From positions 59,550 to 123,549 of the forward strand of contig JAKVJW010000006.1 of NCBI GenBank assembly GCA_022486815.1: a stretch of 64,000 bases of DNA. Reading direction: 5' to 3'. A program made the position numbers and the translations under genes. The DNA comes from Prevotella sp. Its GTDB lineage: Bacteria > Bacteroidota > Bacteroidia > Bacteroidales > Bacteroidaceae. The notes under the pieces are model-generated. The model did no database searches, had not been told where the DNA came from, and saw only the letters and a list, made by a program, of their open reading frames with translations. This document shows, piece after piece, positions 1 through 9,359 of the stretch (positions within the stretch are counted from its first letter, which is position 1; each line of letters opens with the position of its first letter).

Positions 1-3000
1 ATAAGAACCTCATTTTTTTTATTGGTTCTTGTATTTTCAGCATGTACTCCCTCTCATCAAAATGAGGTAGATAAGCTGAATGATAAAGCATATTCTTTTC
101 ATTATAGGAATATTGACTCGACAAAAATATTCGCCCAAAAGGCATTGGCCCTTTCTTCAAATTATGATGCCGGTCAGGCAGAAGCTCTTAATAATCTAGC
201 TTTTGTAAGTTTGGTAAGAATGGACTACAAGCAGGCTTCCCTGCTTCTTGATAATGCTATCTCTGCCAGTGATAATCAAATAGAATTGTTGGTTGCATAT
301 ATCCAGCAGATGCGGTTATGTCAACGTCAATCACAAAATAAAAATTTCTATGATTGTCAGGAACGGGCATTAAATTGTCTGCATCGTATAGATGAAAGTA
401 GTACGGATTTATCTGATCGGGAACGCTTAAGAATGGTATATGCTCGTTCCGAATTCAATATCGTCAGTTCGACCTATTACTATTATACAGGACAAAATCA
501 TTTATTTATCAAAGCGCTGGAGCGTATTGATGTTAATGAATGCGAAGTTGATACGGCCCAATATTTAAAATATCTCTATAATATCGGAGAAGGTGGGGCT
601 ATAACTCATGGATCCTCAGAGCAAATTGCCGAAACGGAATTGAACTATCTGATCCGTTGTTTTTATATTGCTACAGTTTTCCGAAGTCCATATTGGATAG
701 CCAATTCTCTAGAGGCTATCAGTGAGCACATGCAGGATCCACGAATATACAAGTTTTTGATTAGAAATAATCAGGCGGCTATAGAACTGGTGAATACTGA
801 TAATATGCCTTATCGACTCTTGGCAGGAAATCTGGCACAGCGTTCATTGCAACTTTTTATACGCTATGGAGATATTTATCAAATTGCCGGAGCTTATCGT
901 ACACTGGGACGAAATTATTGGGCTATTGGGGATTATCGTTCAGCTTTGATCTGCCTGAATCATGCCTTGCGTGATAAAAGGATATTTCAGGCACCGGATA
1001 TGGTGGCGTCTATCCGTGAACAATTGAGTCTGGCATATTCTGCAGTCAATGATAAGCAGGCTAGTGATTATAATCGGAATATCTATCTTGATTTGCAGGA
1101 GCAGACCAGGCAGGACCGGCTTATGGAGGCTAGAGCATCTGAACTGGATAAGAATGCTACCCAACTGAATGCGATGATTCTGGCTGTTGTCCTGATGATT
1201 ATATTCTTTATAGGTCTTCTCTTTGTCTTTGACTGGATGCGGCGGAAAAGTGATAGAGGAAATTCTGCTGACAAACTGCTGCAACCATTATGGCAATGGA
1301 AGAAGGAGACAGACTTGTATATCAATAATTTAAGTGATAAATATGAGGAGATACAGGAAGAAACACGTATTACACAAATCCATATTCTCAAAAGTAAACA
1401 GAAAAATTTAGAACAACGGGCTAAGGTTCAATTGGTTATCAGTATTATTCCTTTTATTGATCGGATTATAAATGAGATACATAGGCTTCAAGAAGGTAAG
1501 GATAATGCGGAGATGCGAAAATTGCGTTATCAATATATCAGTGAACTTACGAATCAGATTAATCAGGATAATACTGTCCTTACCCGTTGGATTCAACTCC
1601 GCCAAGGTCAGTTAAGTCTGCACATTGAGAGTTTCCCGGTTGAGACTATTTTTGAAGTTGTCAGAAAGGGGAATATGGCTTTCTTGTTACGCGGCATAAC
1701 ATTTAATGTGGAAAAGACCGATGCGATAGTGAAAGCAGATCGTACGCTCACTCTGTTTATGGTTAATACGATGGCAGATAATGCGCGGAGATATGTTCAG
1801 AGAGGTGGAACTGTAACTATTTCAGCCTGTGAAGGTGTGGATTATGTTGAAATCAGTGTTTCTGATACAGGAAGAGGCATGACTCAGGATCAGGTGGAAC
1901 ATATTTTTGATCATAAAGCAATCTTAGGTGATGAGCAGGCTGCCCCAAACGTGGAAAAAAGACATAGTCATGGATTTGGATTACTGAACTGTAAAGGAAT
2001 TATTGAGAAATATAAGAAGACAAGTAGTCTATTTCGTGTTTGTAGTATTTCTGCTAAAAGTGAATTAGGGAAAGGTTCCCGTTTTTCATTCCGGTTACCT
2101 AAGGGGATATCACATCTGAGCATGTTATTCTTTCCTGTCTTTATTTTTTTGTTTCTTCATACAGGAATGATTTCTGCAGCGAATAATTTTCATTCAAAAG
2201 GGAAGCAGGCTGTTCTCTCCTCCAAGTCCGTTTCTCATGCTTCACCTCATAGATTGAGAGTCTTATTATCCCATAAAGCCTCTCAATATGCTGATAGTGT
2301 GTATTTCTCTAATATTTATGGTCATTATCGTAAAGCCTTGGTTTTTGCAGATAGCACACGTCATTATTTAAATGCTGTTTATCAGCTGTTGGTTCCTCAT
2401 GGTAAGGTATTAATGAAGCCTATGGGAGGGGAGTTGGTTCCTCCTGAAATACAATGGTTTCGGGATAATCTGGATATTAACTATATTGTGATTCTTGATA
2501 TGAGGAATGAAAGTGCGATAGCTTGTCTGGCTTTGCATGACTGGCCTCGATATACTTATAATAATACGGTATACACACAACTCTTCCGTGAAGTTTCTGC
2601 TGATCAGTCACTTGATGATTATGTACAGACCATGCAGAAATCTGAAAATTCCAAGACTGTGGCCATTGTCCTTCTTGTCTTATTACTCCTGTCTATCTTT
2701 CCAGCTTACTATTTTCTTTATTATCGCCATAGAGTGTTTTATCGATTCTGTGTGGAACGTATTGAAGATATCAATCAGATTTTGCTTAGCAATCTTCCTG
2801 ACCGGGAAAAGCTTCATGAGATTAATCAACTTTGGGATGAACGGGTAAAGAAAGGGATACAATTCCATTCTTTCGGATTCCATTCCAATGATGTCATAAA
2901 TCAATTGAATCAACTGGTAGAACAGATATGCACAGCATTACGCAAAAGTATATCGGTGTATCATAACCATCAGTTAAATATTGAGTTGGCTCAGGATGAA

Positions 3001-3564
3001 CTTTCCCGTGCCCATTATGAAGATGCCCGTTTACATGTATCTAATGCTGTTTTGGATAATTGTCTTAGTACCCTTAAGCATGAAACCATGTATTATCCAT
3101 CACGTATCAAACAACTTATTGATGGTTCAGACCGGAATCTTGAGGTCATTAGTGAACTGGCAGGTTATTATAAAGAACTTTATTCTCTTCTGTCAGCTCA
3201 AGCACTAAGACAGGTTGTTGGGCAGATCAGATTGGATCCTGATCTCTTGGATTATCTTTTCGAAATTCTTCAGAAGAAAAGTGGAGAGAAGAAAATCATA
3301 CCGGAGGTTCGTGATAAGGGTGAATCCTATGTCGTTATTCGTATTCCTCTGGAAAAAATGAATCTTACAGAAGTTGAATGTCGGCAACTTTTTACTCCGT
3401 TGACAAAAGATCTTGATTTTCTCCTTTGTAAACAGATTGTAAGAGAAGTAGGAAACTTGACAGACCTTAGAAGTTGCGGTATTAAAGCAATACCAAATCC
3501 GGTAATGGCCGGAATAATCATAGAAATGGTTTTACCTAAAAAGATATGGAAAAATTTAAAGTAA
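1..3564 (+). CDS. DUF5112/DUF5113-type lipoprotein sensor with histidine-kinase ATPase domain (5' end outside window)
   Basis: Partial at the 5' end: the frame is open to base 1 and the first residues form a lipoprotein signal (FFLLVLVFSAC, lipobox Cys at codon 43-45), so the true start lies just upstream and the TTG at 22 is not needed. Residues below count from that TTG. A helical, TPR-like periplasmic part runs to about 380. A membrane segment follows at 384-407, then a cytoplasmic coiled region and a GHKL ATPase domain with N box (NTMADNARRY, about 580), G1 (DTGRGM, about 615) and G2 (GFGLLNC, about 652). A second membrane segment at 700-716 looks like an internal signal peptide, and a third lies at 881-902 before a cytoplasmic tail. 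I see no classical H-box motif before the ATPase domain. The gene overlaps the response regulator by 19 bp, so the two are probably a signalling pair. The layout fits Bacteroidales proteins annotated DUF5112/DUF5113; the ligand is unknown. Confidence 0.82.
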   Translation: MRTSFFLLVLVFSACTPSHQNEVDKLNDKAYSFHYRNIDSTKIFAQKALALSSNYDAGQAEALNNLAFVSLVRMDYKQASLLLDNAISASDNQIELLVAYIQQMRLCQRQSQNKNFYDCQERALNCLHRIDESSTDLSDRERLRMVYARSEFNIVSSTYYYYTGQNHLFIKALERIDVNECEVDTAQYLKYLYNIGEGGAITHGSSEQIAETELNYLIRCFYIATVFRSPYWIANSLEAISEHMQDPRIYKFLIRNNQAAIELVNTDNMPYRLLAGNLAQRSLQLFIRYGDIYQIAGAYRTLGRNYWAIGDYRSALICLNHALRDKRIFQAPDMVASIREQLSLAYSAVNDKQASDYNRNIYLDLQEQTRQDRLMEARASELDKNATQLNAMILAVVLMIIFFIGLLFVFDWMRRKSDRGNSADKLLQPLWQWKKETDLYINNLSDKYEEIQEETRITQIHILKSKQKNLEQRAKVQLVISIIPFIDRIINEIHRLQEGKDNAEMRKLRYQYISELTNQINQDNTVLTRWIQLRQGQLSLHIESFPVETIFEVVRKGNMAFLLRGITFNVEKTDAIVKADRTLTLFMVNTMADNARRYVQRGGTVTISACEGVDYVEISVSDTGRGMTQDQVEHIFDHKAILGDEQAAPNVEKRHSHGFGLLNCKGIIEKYKKTSSLFRVCSISAKSELGKGSRFSFRLPKGISHLSMLFFPVFIFLFLHTGMISAANNFHSKGKQAVLSSKSVSHASPHRLRVLLSHKASQYADSVYFSNIYGHYRKALVFADSTRHYLNAVYQLLVPHGKVLMKPMGGELVPPEIQWFRDNLDINYIVILDMRNESAIACLALHDWPRYTYNNTVYTQLFREVSADQSLDDYVQTMQKSENSKTVAIVLLVLLLLSIFPAYYFLYYRHRVFYRFCVERIEDINQILLSNLPDREKLHEINQLWDERVKKGIQFHSFGFHSNDVINQLNQLVEQICTALRKSISVYHNHQLNIELAQDELSRAHYEDARLHVSNAVLDNCLSTLKHETMYYPSRIKQLIDGSDRNLEVISELAGYYKELYSLLSAQALRQVVGQIRLDPDLLDYLFEILQKKSGEKKIIPEVRDKGESYVVIRIPLEKMNLTEVECRQLFTPLTKDLDFLLCKQIVREVGNLTDLRSCGIKAIPNPVMAGIIIEMVLPKKIWKNLK

Positions 3565-4271
3565 TTATAGTAGAAGATGTGCCTTTGGAACTCAGAGGGA
3601 CGGAGGGAATCTTTCACAATGATATCCCTGAAGCTCAAATTATAGGAACTGCTGATAGTGAACCTGTATATTGGAAACTGCTCAAACAACAATTACCTGA
3701 TCTTATACTGCTTGACCTTGGGCTAGGCGGCAGTACAACTGTCGGTGTTGAAATTTGCCGGCAAACTAAAGAAATGTACCCGAAAGTGAAGGTTCTTATA
3801 TTTACCGGTGAGATACTCAATGAAAAATTATGGGTGGATGTTCTTGATGCGGGATGTGACGGAATCATTCTTAAGAGTGGAGAATTACTTACGCGTGATG
3901 ATGTCGCTGCTTGTATGTCTGGTAAGAAGATGGTTTTTAATCAACCTATACTGGAAAAGATTGTAGATCGCTTTAAAAAAAGTGTTACTCATGAAATAAC
4001 CCGACAGGAAGCATTGGTGAATTATGAAATAGATGAATATGATGAACGCTTCCTGAGACACTTGGCTTTAGGTTATACAAAAGAACAGATTACGAATCTT
4101 CGTGGAATGCCTTTTGGAGTAAAAAGCCTGGAAAAACGTCAAAATGAATTGGTACAAAAACTTTTCCCTAATGGAAACGGAGGAGTCAATGTCAATGCGA
4201 CTCGTCTTGTTGTGCGTGCACTTCAATTGAGAATTATAGATCTTGATGACTTACATCCTGATGAAGAATGA
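3546..4271 (+). CDS. response regulator (REC domain, LuxR-like C-terminus)
   Basis: The protein has 241 residues. The N-terminal receiver domain has the acidic pocket E10-D11, the phospho-acceptor D57 (LILLDLG), T87 (IFTGE) and K110 (ILKSG), so all key REC residues are present. The C-terminal part (about 150-241) is alpha-helical and probably a DNA-binding HTH, but it is divergent and I cannot name the family with certainty. It starts inside the 3' end of the sensor gene and is itself overlapped by the following membrane-protein gene, so the three are most likely one transcript. Phosphotransfer from the upstream ATPase protein is the obvious inference. Confidence 0.85.
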   Translation: MEKFKVIIVEDVPLELRGTEGIFHNDIPEAQIIGTADSEPVYWKLLKQQLPDLILLDLGLGGSTTVGVEICRQTKEMYPKVKVLIFTGEILNEKLWVDVLDAGCDGIILKSGELLTRDDVAACMSGKKMVFNQPILEKIVDRFKKSVTHEITRQEALVNYEIDEYDERFLRHLALGYTKEQITNLRGMPFGVKSLEKRQNELVQKLFPNGNGGVNVNATRLVVRALQLRIIDLDDLHPDEE

Positions 4272-4911
4272 GTTATTGTCAAAAGTGAAACGTCCTAAAC
4301 AATGGAAGAATATAATCGGAAGATTGATCTTTATTTTGATCATCATCCAGATGATACTTATTCTTTTGTCATGGCTTCTAACGGCAGCTGATCCTGATAG
4401 TCCTGTGCGCTCTTTGCTAAGTAGTGAAGGGATCAGATGGTTTATAGGTAAGAATATAGAGAATCTTTGCCAGCCTCTGTTGGTATGGCTATTGCTCCTG
4501 GGTATCGCATGGGGAGTAGTAAAGGTCAGTGGTCTTTCTCATTTTATTATTTCTGCTCAGGCTTTTCATTTAAAGCAAGTTGAATACAGGAAGCGTATAG
4601 CTTTCAAATTTGTTCTTTTCGAATTTTCTCTCGTCCTTGTTGTTATGTTATTGCTTACGGTCATTCCTCATGCTGTTTTGCTGAATATTACCGGATGTCT
4701 TTATCCAGGGCCTTTTTTTTCCGGAATAATCCCTGTTATCAGTTTTTCTTTTGTAGGAATGGGGATAACCTATGGTTGTGTTAGCGGAAGATTTTTGAAT
4801 TTTTCGGATATATTTGATTGCATCACTGTTGGTATTTGTAAGGTTTCTCCTTTGATCATCATATATATCGTTGCTACCCAACTCTATTATTCTTTCTTAT
4901 TTGTATTCTGA
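4261..4911 (+). CDS. small polytopic membrane protein with an AbgT-like N-terminal stretch
   Basis: The protein has 216 residues from ATG 4261, which overlaps the response-regulator stop by 11 bp. In-frame TTG 4243 and ATG 4246 are alternatives. There are about five hydrophobic segments (roughly 22-43, 72-90, 115-140, 150-175 and 190-214). Residues about 48-92 (SLLSSEGIRWF, then LLLLGIAWGVVKVSGL) recall the first conserved block of AbgT p-aminobenzoyl-glutamate transporters, but the protein is under half the length of that family, so transport activity is doubtful. Its position suggests it works with, or is sensed by, the two preceding signalling proteins. Function unknown. Confidence 0.6.
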   Translation: MKNELLSKVKRPKQWKNIIGRLIFILIIIQMILILLSWLLTAADPDSPVRSLLSSEGIRWFIGKNIENLCQPLLVWLLLLGIAWGVVKVSGLSHFIISAQAFHLKQVEYRKRIAFKFVLFEFSLVLVVMLLLTVIPHAVLLNITGCLYPGPFFSGIIPVISFSFVGMGITYGCVSGRFLNFSDIFDCITVGICKVSPLIIIYIVATQLYYSFLFVF

Positions 4912-4940
4912 TTTCTTTATAGGTCAATCAGAGAGGGCAT

Positions 4941-4978
4941 AAAAAAAGTGCATTGCATTAAGCAATACACTTTTTTTT
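4941..4978. terminator. bidirectional intrinsic terminator
   Basis: A stem of about 16 bp (A-rich arm with GTGCATTGC, loop ATTAA, GCAATACAC with T-rich arm) has one C/A mismatch on the plus strand that becomes a G-U pair on the minus strand. It has T-runs on both sides and lies between the convergent membrane-protein gene and rpsA, so it can serve both. Confidence 0.8.
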
Positions 4979-5022
4979 ATTATATCAAGATAAGTCTAAA
5001 ATTTAGACTGACCTTTTAAAAC

Positions 5023-6795
5023 TTATTTGTTACCTTCCATTTGCTCCTTTAACTTAGCTAAAGCATCAATATCACCTAGGGTTGTACCTGCAGTCACATT
5101 ATTGATTTGCGTAGCTTCAGCCTTTTTGGTGTTATGCTTATGAGCAGTTGGCTTGTAATCATCCTTTACATTTTCGAATGTGCGAGAATGGGAGAGAATG
5201 ATACGTTTTGTTTCCTTTACAAAGTCAAGGACCATGAAGTCAAGTTCATCGCCTACTGCAGCTTTGGTTCCATCTTCCTTAACAAGATGTTTAGGTGTAG
5301 CAAAACCTTCACCACCTTCATTCAAAGTGATTACAGCACCCTTGTCCATGAGCTGAATGATCTTTCCTTTATGGATAGACTCTGGAGTATAGATGGTTTC
5401 GTAAGTATCCCATGGATTTTGTTCCAATTGCTTGTGGCCAAGACTCAAACGACGATTTTCTTTATCAATATCTAAAACAATCACGTCAATGTCTGCACCG
5501 ACTGTCGTAAATTCAGATGGGTGTTTGATTTTCTTTGTCCAAGAAAGATCACTGATATGAATCAAGCCATCAACACCTTCTTCAAGTTCAACGAAAATAC
5601 CGAAATTAGTAAAGTTACGAACTTTAGCAGTATGCTTGCTTCCTACAGGATATTTGACCTCAATGGTTTCCCAAGGATCTTCGGTGAGTTGTTTGATACC
5701 CAGACTCATCTTACGTTCTTGACGATCAAGAGTCAGGATAACTGCTTCCACCTCGTCTCCAACTTTCAGAAATTCTTGAGCAGAGCGGAGATGCTGACTC
5801 CAAGACATTTCACTGACATGAATCAGGCCTTCTACGCCTGGAGCAATTTCTACGAATGCCCCATAGTCTGCCATTACAACAACCTTACCTTGGATGTGAT
5901 CTCCAACCTTTAAGTTTGGATCAAGAGCATCCCAAGGATGTGGAGTAAGTTGCTTCAAGCCGAGAGCAATACGTTTCTTCTCTTCATCAAAGTCAAGGAT
6001 AACGACCTTGATCTTCTGGTCAAGGCTTACAATCTCATGAGGATCGCTGACACGACCCCAAGAAAGATCCGTAATATGAATCAATCCATCAACACCACCT
6101 AAATCGACGAAAGCACCATAAGATGTAATATTCTTGACAGTACCTTCCAAGATCTGGCCTTTCTCCAAGTGAGAAATAATTTCTTTGCGTTGAGCTTCTA
6201 GTTCTGCCTCAATCAATGCCTTGTGTGAAACCACAACATTGCGGTATTCCTGATTGATTTTGAGGATCTTAAATTCCATTGTTTTGCCTACGAAAACATC
6301 ATAGTCACGTATAGGATGAACGTCAATCTGGCTTCCAGGAAGGAATGCTTCAATACCATAAATATCAACAATCATACCGCCCTTGGTACGACTCTCGATA
6401 TAACCTTGGATAACTTCCTCTTTCTCATAGGCATCGTTGATCTTGTCCCAGCTTCTTGCCAAACGAGCTTTCTTGTGAGAGAGTACAAGCTGGCCTTTTT
6501 TGTCCTCTTGGTTCTCAACGTAAACCTCTACTTTGTCGCCTACTTTTAACTCTGGGTTATAACGAAATTCAGAAGCAGGGATAATGCCATCACTCTTGTA
6601 GCCAATATTCACTACAACTTCTTTTTTGTCCAAAGCGATAATGGTACCTTCTACTACTTGATGCTCCTGAATTTTATTAAGGGTGTCATTGTAAGCCTCT
6701 TCGAGGTCTTGCTTGTTGGTTTTCGTACTGGAACCATTCTCGAACTCGTCCCAATCGAACTCTGCCAATGGTTGTACGTTCTTTAAATCTGACAT
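5023..6795 (-). CDS. rpsA: 30S ribosomal protein S1
   Basis: The protein has 590 residues with six S1 (OB-fold) repeats starting near residues 50, 128, 214, 300, 386 and 472. The central repeats carry the classic G.FV.L..G.DGLIHI.DLSW pattern. The first, second and sixth are more divergent, as is usual for S1. It binds mRNA on the 30S subunit. The acidic N-terminus (FDWDEFENG) and the length fit the Bacteroidetes form. In this phylum, where Shine-Dalgarno sites are weak, S1 is thought to matter for initiation. A minus-strand TACCTTTG box at 6872-6879 lies upstream, and the terminator at 4941-4978 lies downstream. Confidence 0.97.
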   Translation of the reverse strand: MSDLKNVQPLAEFDWDEFENGSSTKTNKQDLEEAYNDTLNKIQEHQVVEGTIIALDKKEVVVNIGYKSDGIIPASEFRYNPELKVGDKVEVYVENQEDKKGQLVLSHKKARLARSWDKINDAYEKEEVIQGYIESRTKGGMIVDIYGIEAFLPGSQIDVHPIRDYDVFVGKTMEFKILKINQEYRNVVVSHKALIEAELEAQRKEIISHLEKGQILEGTVKNITSYGAFVDLGGVDGLIHITDLSWGRVSDPHEIVSLDQKIKVVILDFDEEKKRIALGLKQLTPHPWDALDPNLKVGDHIQGKVVVMADYGAFVEIAPGVEGLIHVSEMSWSQHLRSAQEFLKVGDEVEAVILTLDRQERKMSLGIKQLTEDPWETIEVKYPVGSKHTAKVRNFTNFGIFVELEEGVDGLIHISDLSWTKKIKHPSEFTTVGADIDVIVLDIDKENRRLSLGHKQLEQNPWDTYETIYTPESIHKGKIIQLMDKGAVITLNEGGEGFATPKHLVKEDGTKAAVGDELDFMVLDFVKETKRIILSHSRTFENVKDDYKPTAHKHNTKKAEATQINNVTAGTTLGDIDALAKLKEQMEGNK

Positions 6796-6871
6796 AAAAA
6801 ATTAAAAAATTAAAAATGAATAAAGTTAGACTTTATGTTTATATGTGAACACTCTTCGCTCACATCGCGTG

Positions 6872-6879
6872 CAAAGGTA
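6872..6879 (-). promoter_or_regulatory. -7 element (TACCTTTG) for rpsA
   Basis: It matches the Bacteroidetes sigma consensus TAnnTTTG on the minus strand about 77 bp before the rpsA start. No TTG is seen at the usual -33 spacing. Confidence 0.5.
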
Positions 6880-6884
6880 CATAA

Positions 6885-6930
6885 AAAAGGTAAGATAAAT
6901 ACTGAGTCATAGACACTTATCTTACCTTTT
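6885..6930. terminator. intrinsic terminator between proS and rpsA
   Basis: There is a perfect 14-bp inverted repeat (AAAAGGTAAGATAA at 6885-6898 and its complement at 6917-6930) around an 18-nt loop, with T-runs on both sides. On the minus strand it would end proS transcription just before the rpsA promoter. Confidence 0.8.
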
Positions 6931-7011
6931 AAATATTTTTAACCATCTTCCTTGAAAATCAGATTTTTAAGGATTTTTTCTTGTTTTCAAAGCCAAGAGA
7001 TTATCTTTAAA

Positions 7012-8493
7012 TTAATAAGCTCTTGCTACGATCACTCGTGTTGTGGTTGGTTTTCCACTGATCATATCTATACCCGGAGTTGAGGGGTAAGAAAATGGAA
7101 TGCAACGGATAGTGGCCTGTGTGTCTTCTTTCAGTTTGGCTTCTGTCTCGGCTGTGCCATCCCAATGGCATAGGAAAAATCCTCCATCTTTGATGCGTTC
7201 CTTGAATTCTTCATAGTTGTCACATTCGAAAATATGAGCATCCCGGAATGTCCTGGCTTTTTCAAAGATATTTTCTTGAATTGTATCAAGAAGCTTTTGT
7301 ACCCGTTCTACGATTCCATCAAATGGTACATTTTCTTTTTCAAGTGTATCACGGCGCATGATTTCGATAGTGCCGTTCTTTACATCACGTCCTCCCATAA
7401 CCAGGCGTACTGGTACACCTTTCAATTCATAGTCTGCAAATTTAAATCCCGGACGTTTATTATCGCTGTCGTCATATTTGACACTGACGCCAAGTTCTTC
7501 GAGTTGATGGATTATAGGTTGCAGTTTTTCTGTAATGGGAGCAAGTTGTTCTGCATTGTTTGCTATTGGTATAATTACTACCTGTATTGGTGCTAATTTA
7601 GGAGGCAGAACCAGCCCATTGTCATCAGAATGTACCATGATCAAACCTCCGATCAGTCGGGTTGAAACACCCCAGGAAGATGCCCAGACATATTGTGGTT
7701 TGTTATCCTTGTCCAGAAAAGTGACATCAAAACTTTTGGCAAAATTTTGTCCCAGGAAATGGCTTGTACCACTTTGAAGAGCTTTTCCGTCCTGCATCAT
7801 AGCCTCAATGGTATAGGTGTTATCAGCACCTCCGAAACGTTCTGTAGGGCTTTTGACGCCTTGTAATACCGGCATTGCCATCCAATTTTCTACAAAGTCA
7901 GCATAAACCTGAATCATTCGTTGTGCTTCATCTTCTGCCTCTTTTGCCGTGGCATGGGCGGTATGGCCTTCCTGCCAAAGAAATTCTGAAGTCCGCAGGA
8001 ATGGACGTGTACGCATTTCCCAACGCATTACATTGCACCACTGATTGCACATGATAGGCAGGTCACGATAAGAGTGAATCCAGTTTTTATAGGTATGCCA
8101 GATAATCGTTTCAGAAGTAGGGCGGATAATAAGTGGCTCGTCCAGTTTTGCCTCTGGGTCAACAACTACACTTTTCCCGTCTTCACTGGCTTTTAGTCTA
8201 TAATGGGTAACTACGGCACTTTCTTTCGCAAAACCTTTAACATGTTCTGCTTCACGAGAAAAGTAGCTCATCGGAATTAATAGAGGAAAATAAGCATTCT
8301 GAGCACCAGTCTTCTTAAACATTTTATCGAGTTGCTGTTGCATCTTCTCCCAAATGGCATAACCGTAAGGTTTGATGATCATACAACCACGGACAGGAGC
8401 TTGCTCTGCAAGACCGGCTTTAGCTACAAGATCATTGTACCATTGACTATAATTGTCAGCGCGCTTAGTTAATTCTTTTAATTCTTTTGCCAT
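7012..8493 (-). CDS. proS: prolyl-tRNA synthetase (short, archaeal/eukaryote-like type)
   Basis: The protein has 493 residues from the ATG giving [12 protein letters not shown] longer in-frame start at 8520 adds nine residues that look non-native. It is a class II aminoacyl-tRNA synthetase joining proline to tRNA-Pro. The visible landmarks are the RPTSET motif-2 region, [13 protein letters not shown], an [12 protein letters not shown] stretch and a C-terminal zinc-like/ProRS-C part (residues about 420-493). The length and the lack of the roughly 180-residue editing insert place it in the short ProRS type. A minus-strand TACTTTTG box lies at 8578-8585. Confidence 0.96.
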   Translation of the reverse strand: MAKELKELTKRADNYSQWYNDLVAKAGLAEQAPVRGCMIIKPYGYAIWEKMQQQLDKMFKKTGAQNAYFPLLIPMSYFSREAEHVKGFAKESAVVTHYRLKASEDGKSVVVDPEAKLDEPLIIRPTSETIIWHTYKNWIHSYRDLPIMCNQWCNVMRWEMRTRPFLRTSEFLWQEGHTAHATAKEAEDEAQRMIQVYADFVENWMAMPVLQGVKSPTERFGGADNTYTIEAMMQDGKALQSGTSHFLGQNFAKSFDVTFLDKDNKPQYVWASSWGVSTRLIGGLIMVHSDDNGLVLPPKLAPIQVVIIPIANNAEQLAPITEKLQPIIHQLEELGVSVKYDDSDNKRPGFKFADYELKGVPVRLVMGGRDVKNGTIEIMRRDTLEKENVPFDGIVERVQKLLDTIQENIFEKARTFRDAHIFECDNYEEFKERIKDGGFFLCHWDGTAETEAKLKEDTQATIRCIPFSYPSTPGIDMISGKPTTTRVIVARAY

Positions 8494-8577
8494 AATTATA
8501 AAGTTGTTTTTTCTGATCACGAAGGGATGTTTTACCTTTCAGTGGGTATTTTCCTTTAGGAAATCTTTAATTCTGGG

Positions 8578-8585
8578 CAAAAGTA
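8578..8585 (-). promoter_or_regulatory. -7 element (TACTTTTG) for proS
   Basis: It matches TAnnTTTG on the minus strand 85 bp before proS. A TTG lies 22 bp further upstream (8608-8610), slightly beyond the usual 19-20 bp. Confidence 0.4.
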
Positions 8586-8627
8586 CAAAAAAAAGTTGAT
8601 TCTTATCCAACAGTGAAGAAAAAAGAT

Positions 8628-8635
8628 TATCTTTG
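8628..8635 (+). promoter_or_regulatory. -7 element (TATCTTTG) for the OmpA-like lipoprotein
   Basis: It is an exact TAnnTTTG match 47 bp before the start codon at 8682. The nearest TTG upstream (8596-8598) is too far for a standard -33 element. Confidence 0.55.
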
Positions 8636-8681
8636 CAGCATGAAATCAAGTAGATCAGGAACAAATTAAAGTATTGAGGTT

Positions 8682-9359
8682 ATGAAAAATATGAAATTTG
8701 CTGTTGTGGGAGCTTCTTTCTTGTTGATGGTCGGTTGTGGTACGAGTCAACGTAATGGTGCTCTTATCGGAACGGGTGCAGGTGCAGGCGTAGGCGCTCT
8801 TATCGGCGCACTTGCAGGTCATGGCAAAGGGGCTGCGATTGGTGCTGTTGTAGGTGGTGCAGTTGGCGCCGGAGCGGGAGCGGTGATTGGCCATCACATG
8901 GACAAAGTAAAGTCAGATGTAGCTCAACAGGTATCAAATGCCAAAATAGATGAAATTACGGATGCTAATGGCCTGAAGGCTGTTAAAGTGACATTTGACA
9001 GCGGTCTGCAGTTCGATATTAACAAAGCTACATTAAAGTCTGATGCTCAGAGGGATCTGGCTAATTTTTCTAATGTTTTAAAGAAGGATCCAACTCTTTC
9101 TGTAGACATTCAGGGATATACCGATGCAACAGGAGGGGATAAGATTAATCTTCCGTTGAGTAATTCTCGAGCACGTGCAGTCTCAAACTATCTGATTCAG
9201 ATGGGAGTACCTTCTAGTCAATTCAAGAATATTGCAGGTTATGGCAGTCAGAATCCAATTGTCAATCAGAGTATTGCCCCGCAAAATCGTCGCGTAGAAG
9301 TTTATCTCTATGCTAGTAAAGAAATGATAGATGATGCTAATAATGGTACTTTGAGATGA
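8682..9359 (+). CDS. OmpA/Pal-like outer-membrane lipoprotein with glycine zipper
   Basis: The protein has 225 residues. A lipoprotein signal (FLLMVGC, Cys19) is followed by a glycine-zipper stretch (about 25-72: repeated GA, GAG and IGA with hydrophobics) and an OmpA C-terminal peptidoglycan-binding domain (about 105-215) with the Pal-type motifs GYTDATG, SRARAVSNYL and NRRVEVYL. It probably tethers the outer membrane to peptidoglycan. Its stop overlaps the start of mtgA (ATGA), which ties it to cell-wall synthesis. Confidence 0.9.
   Translation: MKNMKFAVVGASFLLMVGCGTSQRNGALIGTGAGAGVGALIGALAGHGKGAAIGAVVGGAVGAGAGAVIGHHMDKVKSDVAQQVSNAKIDEITDANGLKAVKVTFDSGLQFDINKATLKSDAQRDLANFSNVLKKDPTLSVDIQGYTDATGGDKINLPLSNSRARAVSNYLIQMGVPSSQFKNIAGYGSQNPIVNQSIAPQNRRVEVYLYASKEMIDDANNGTLR

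Noticed and set aside
8493..8520. Longer proS start
   Set aside because: The extra nine residues (MIRKNNFII) precede the normal family start MAKELK and add nothing conserved.
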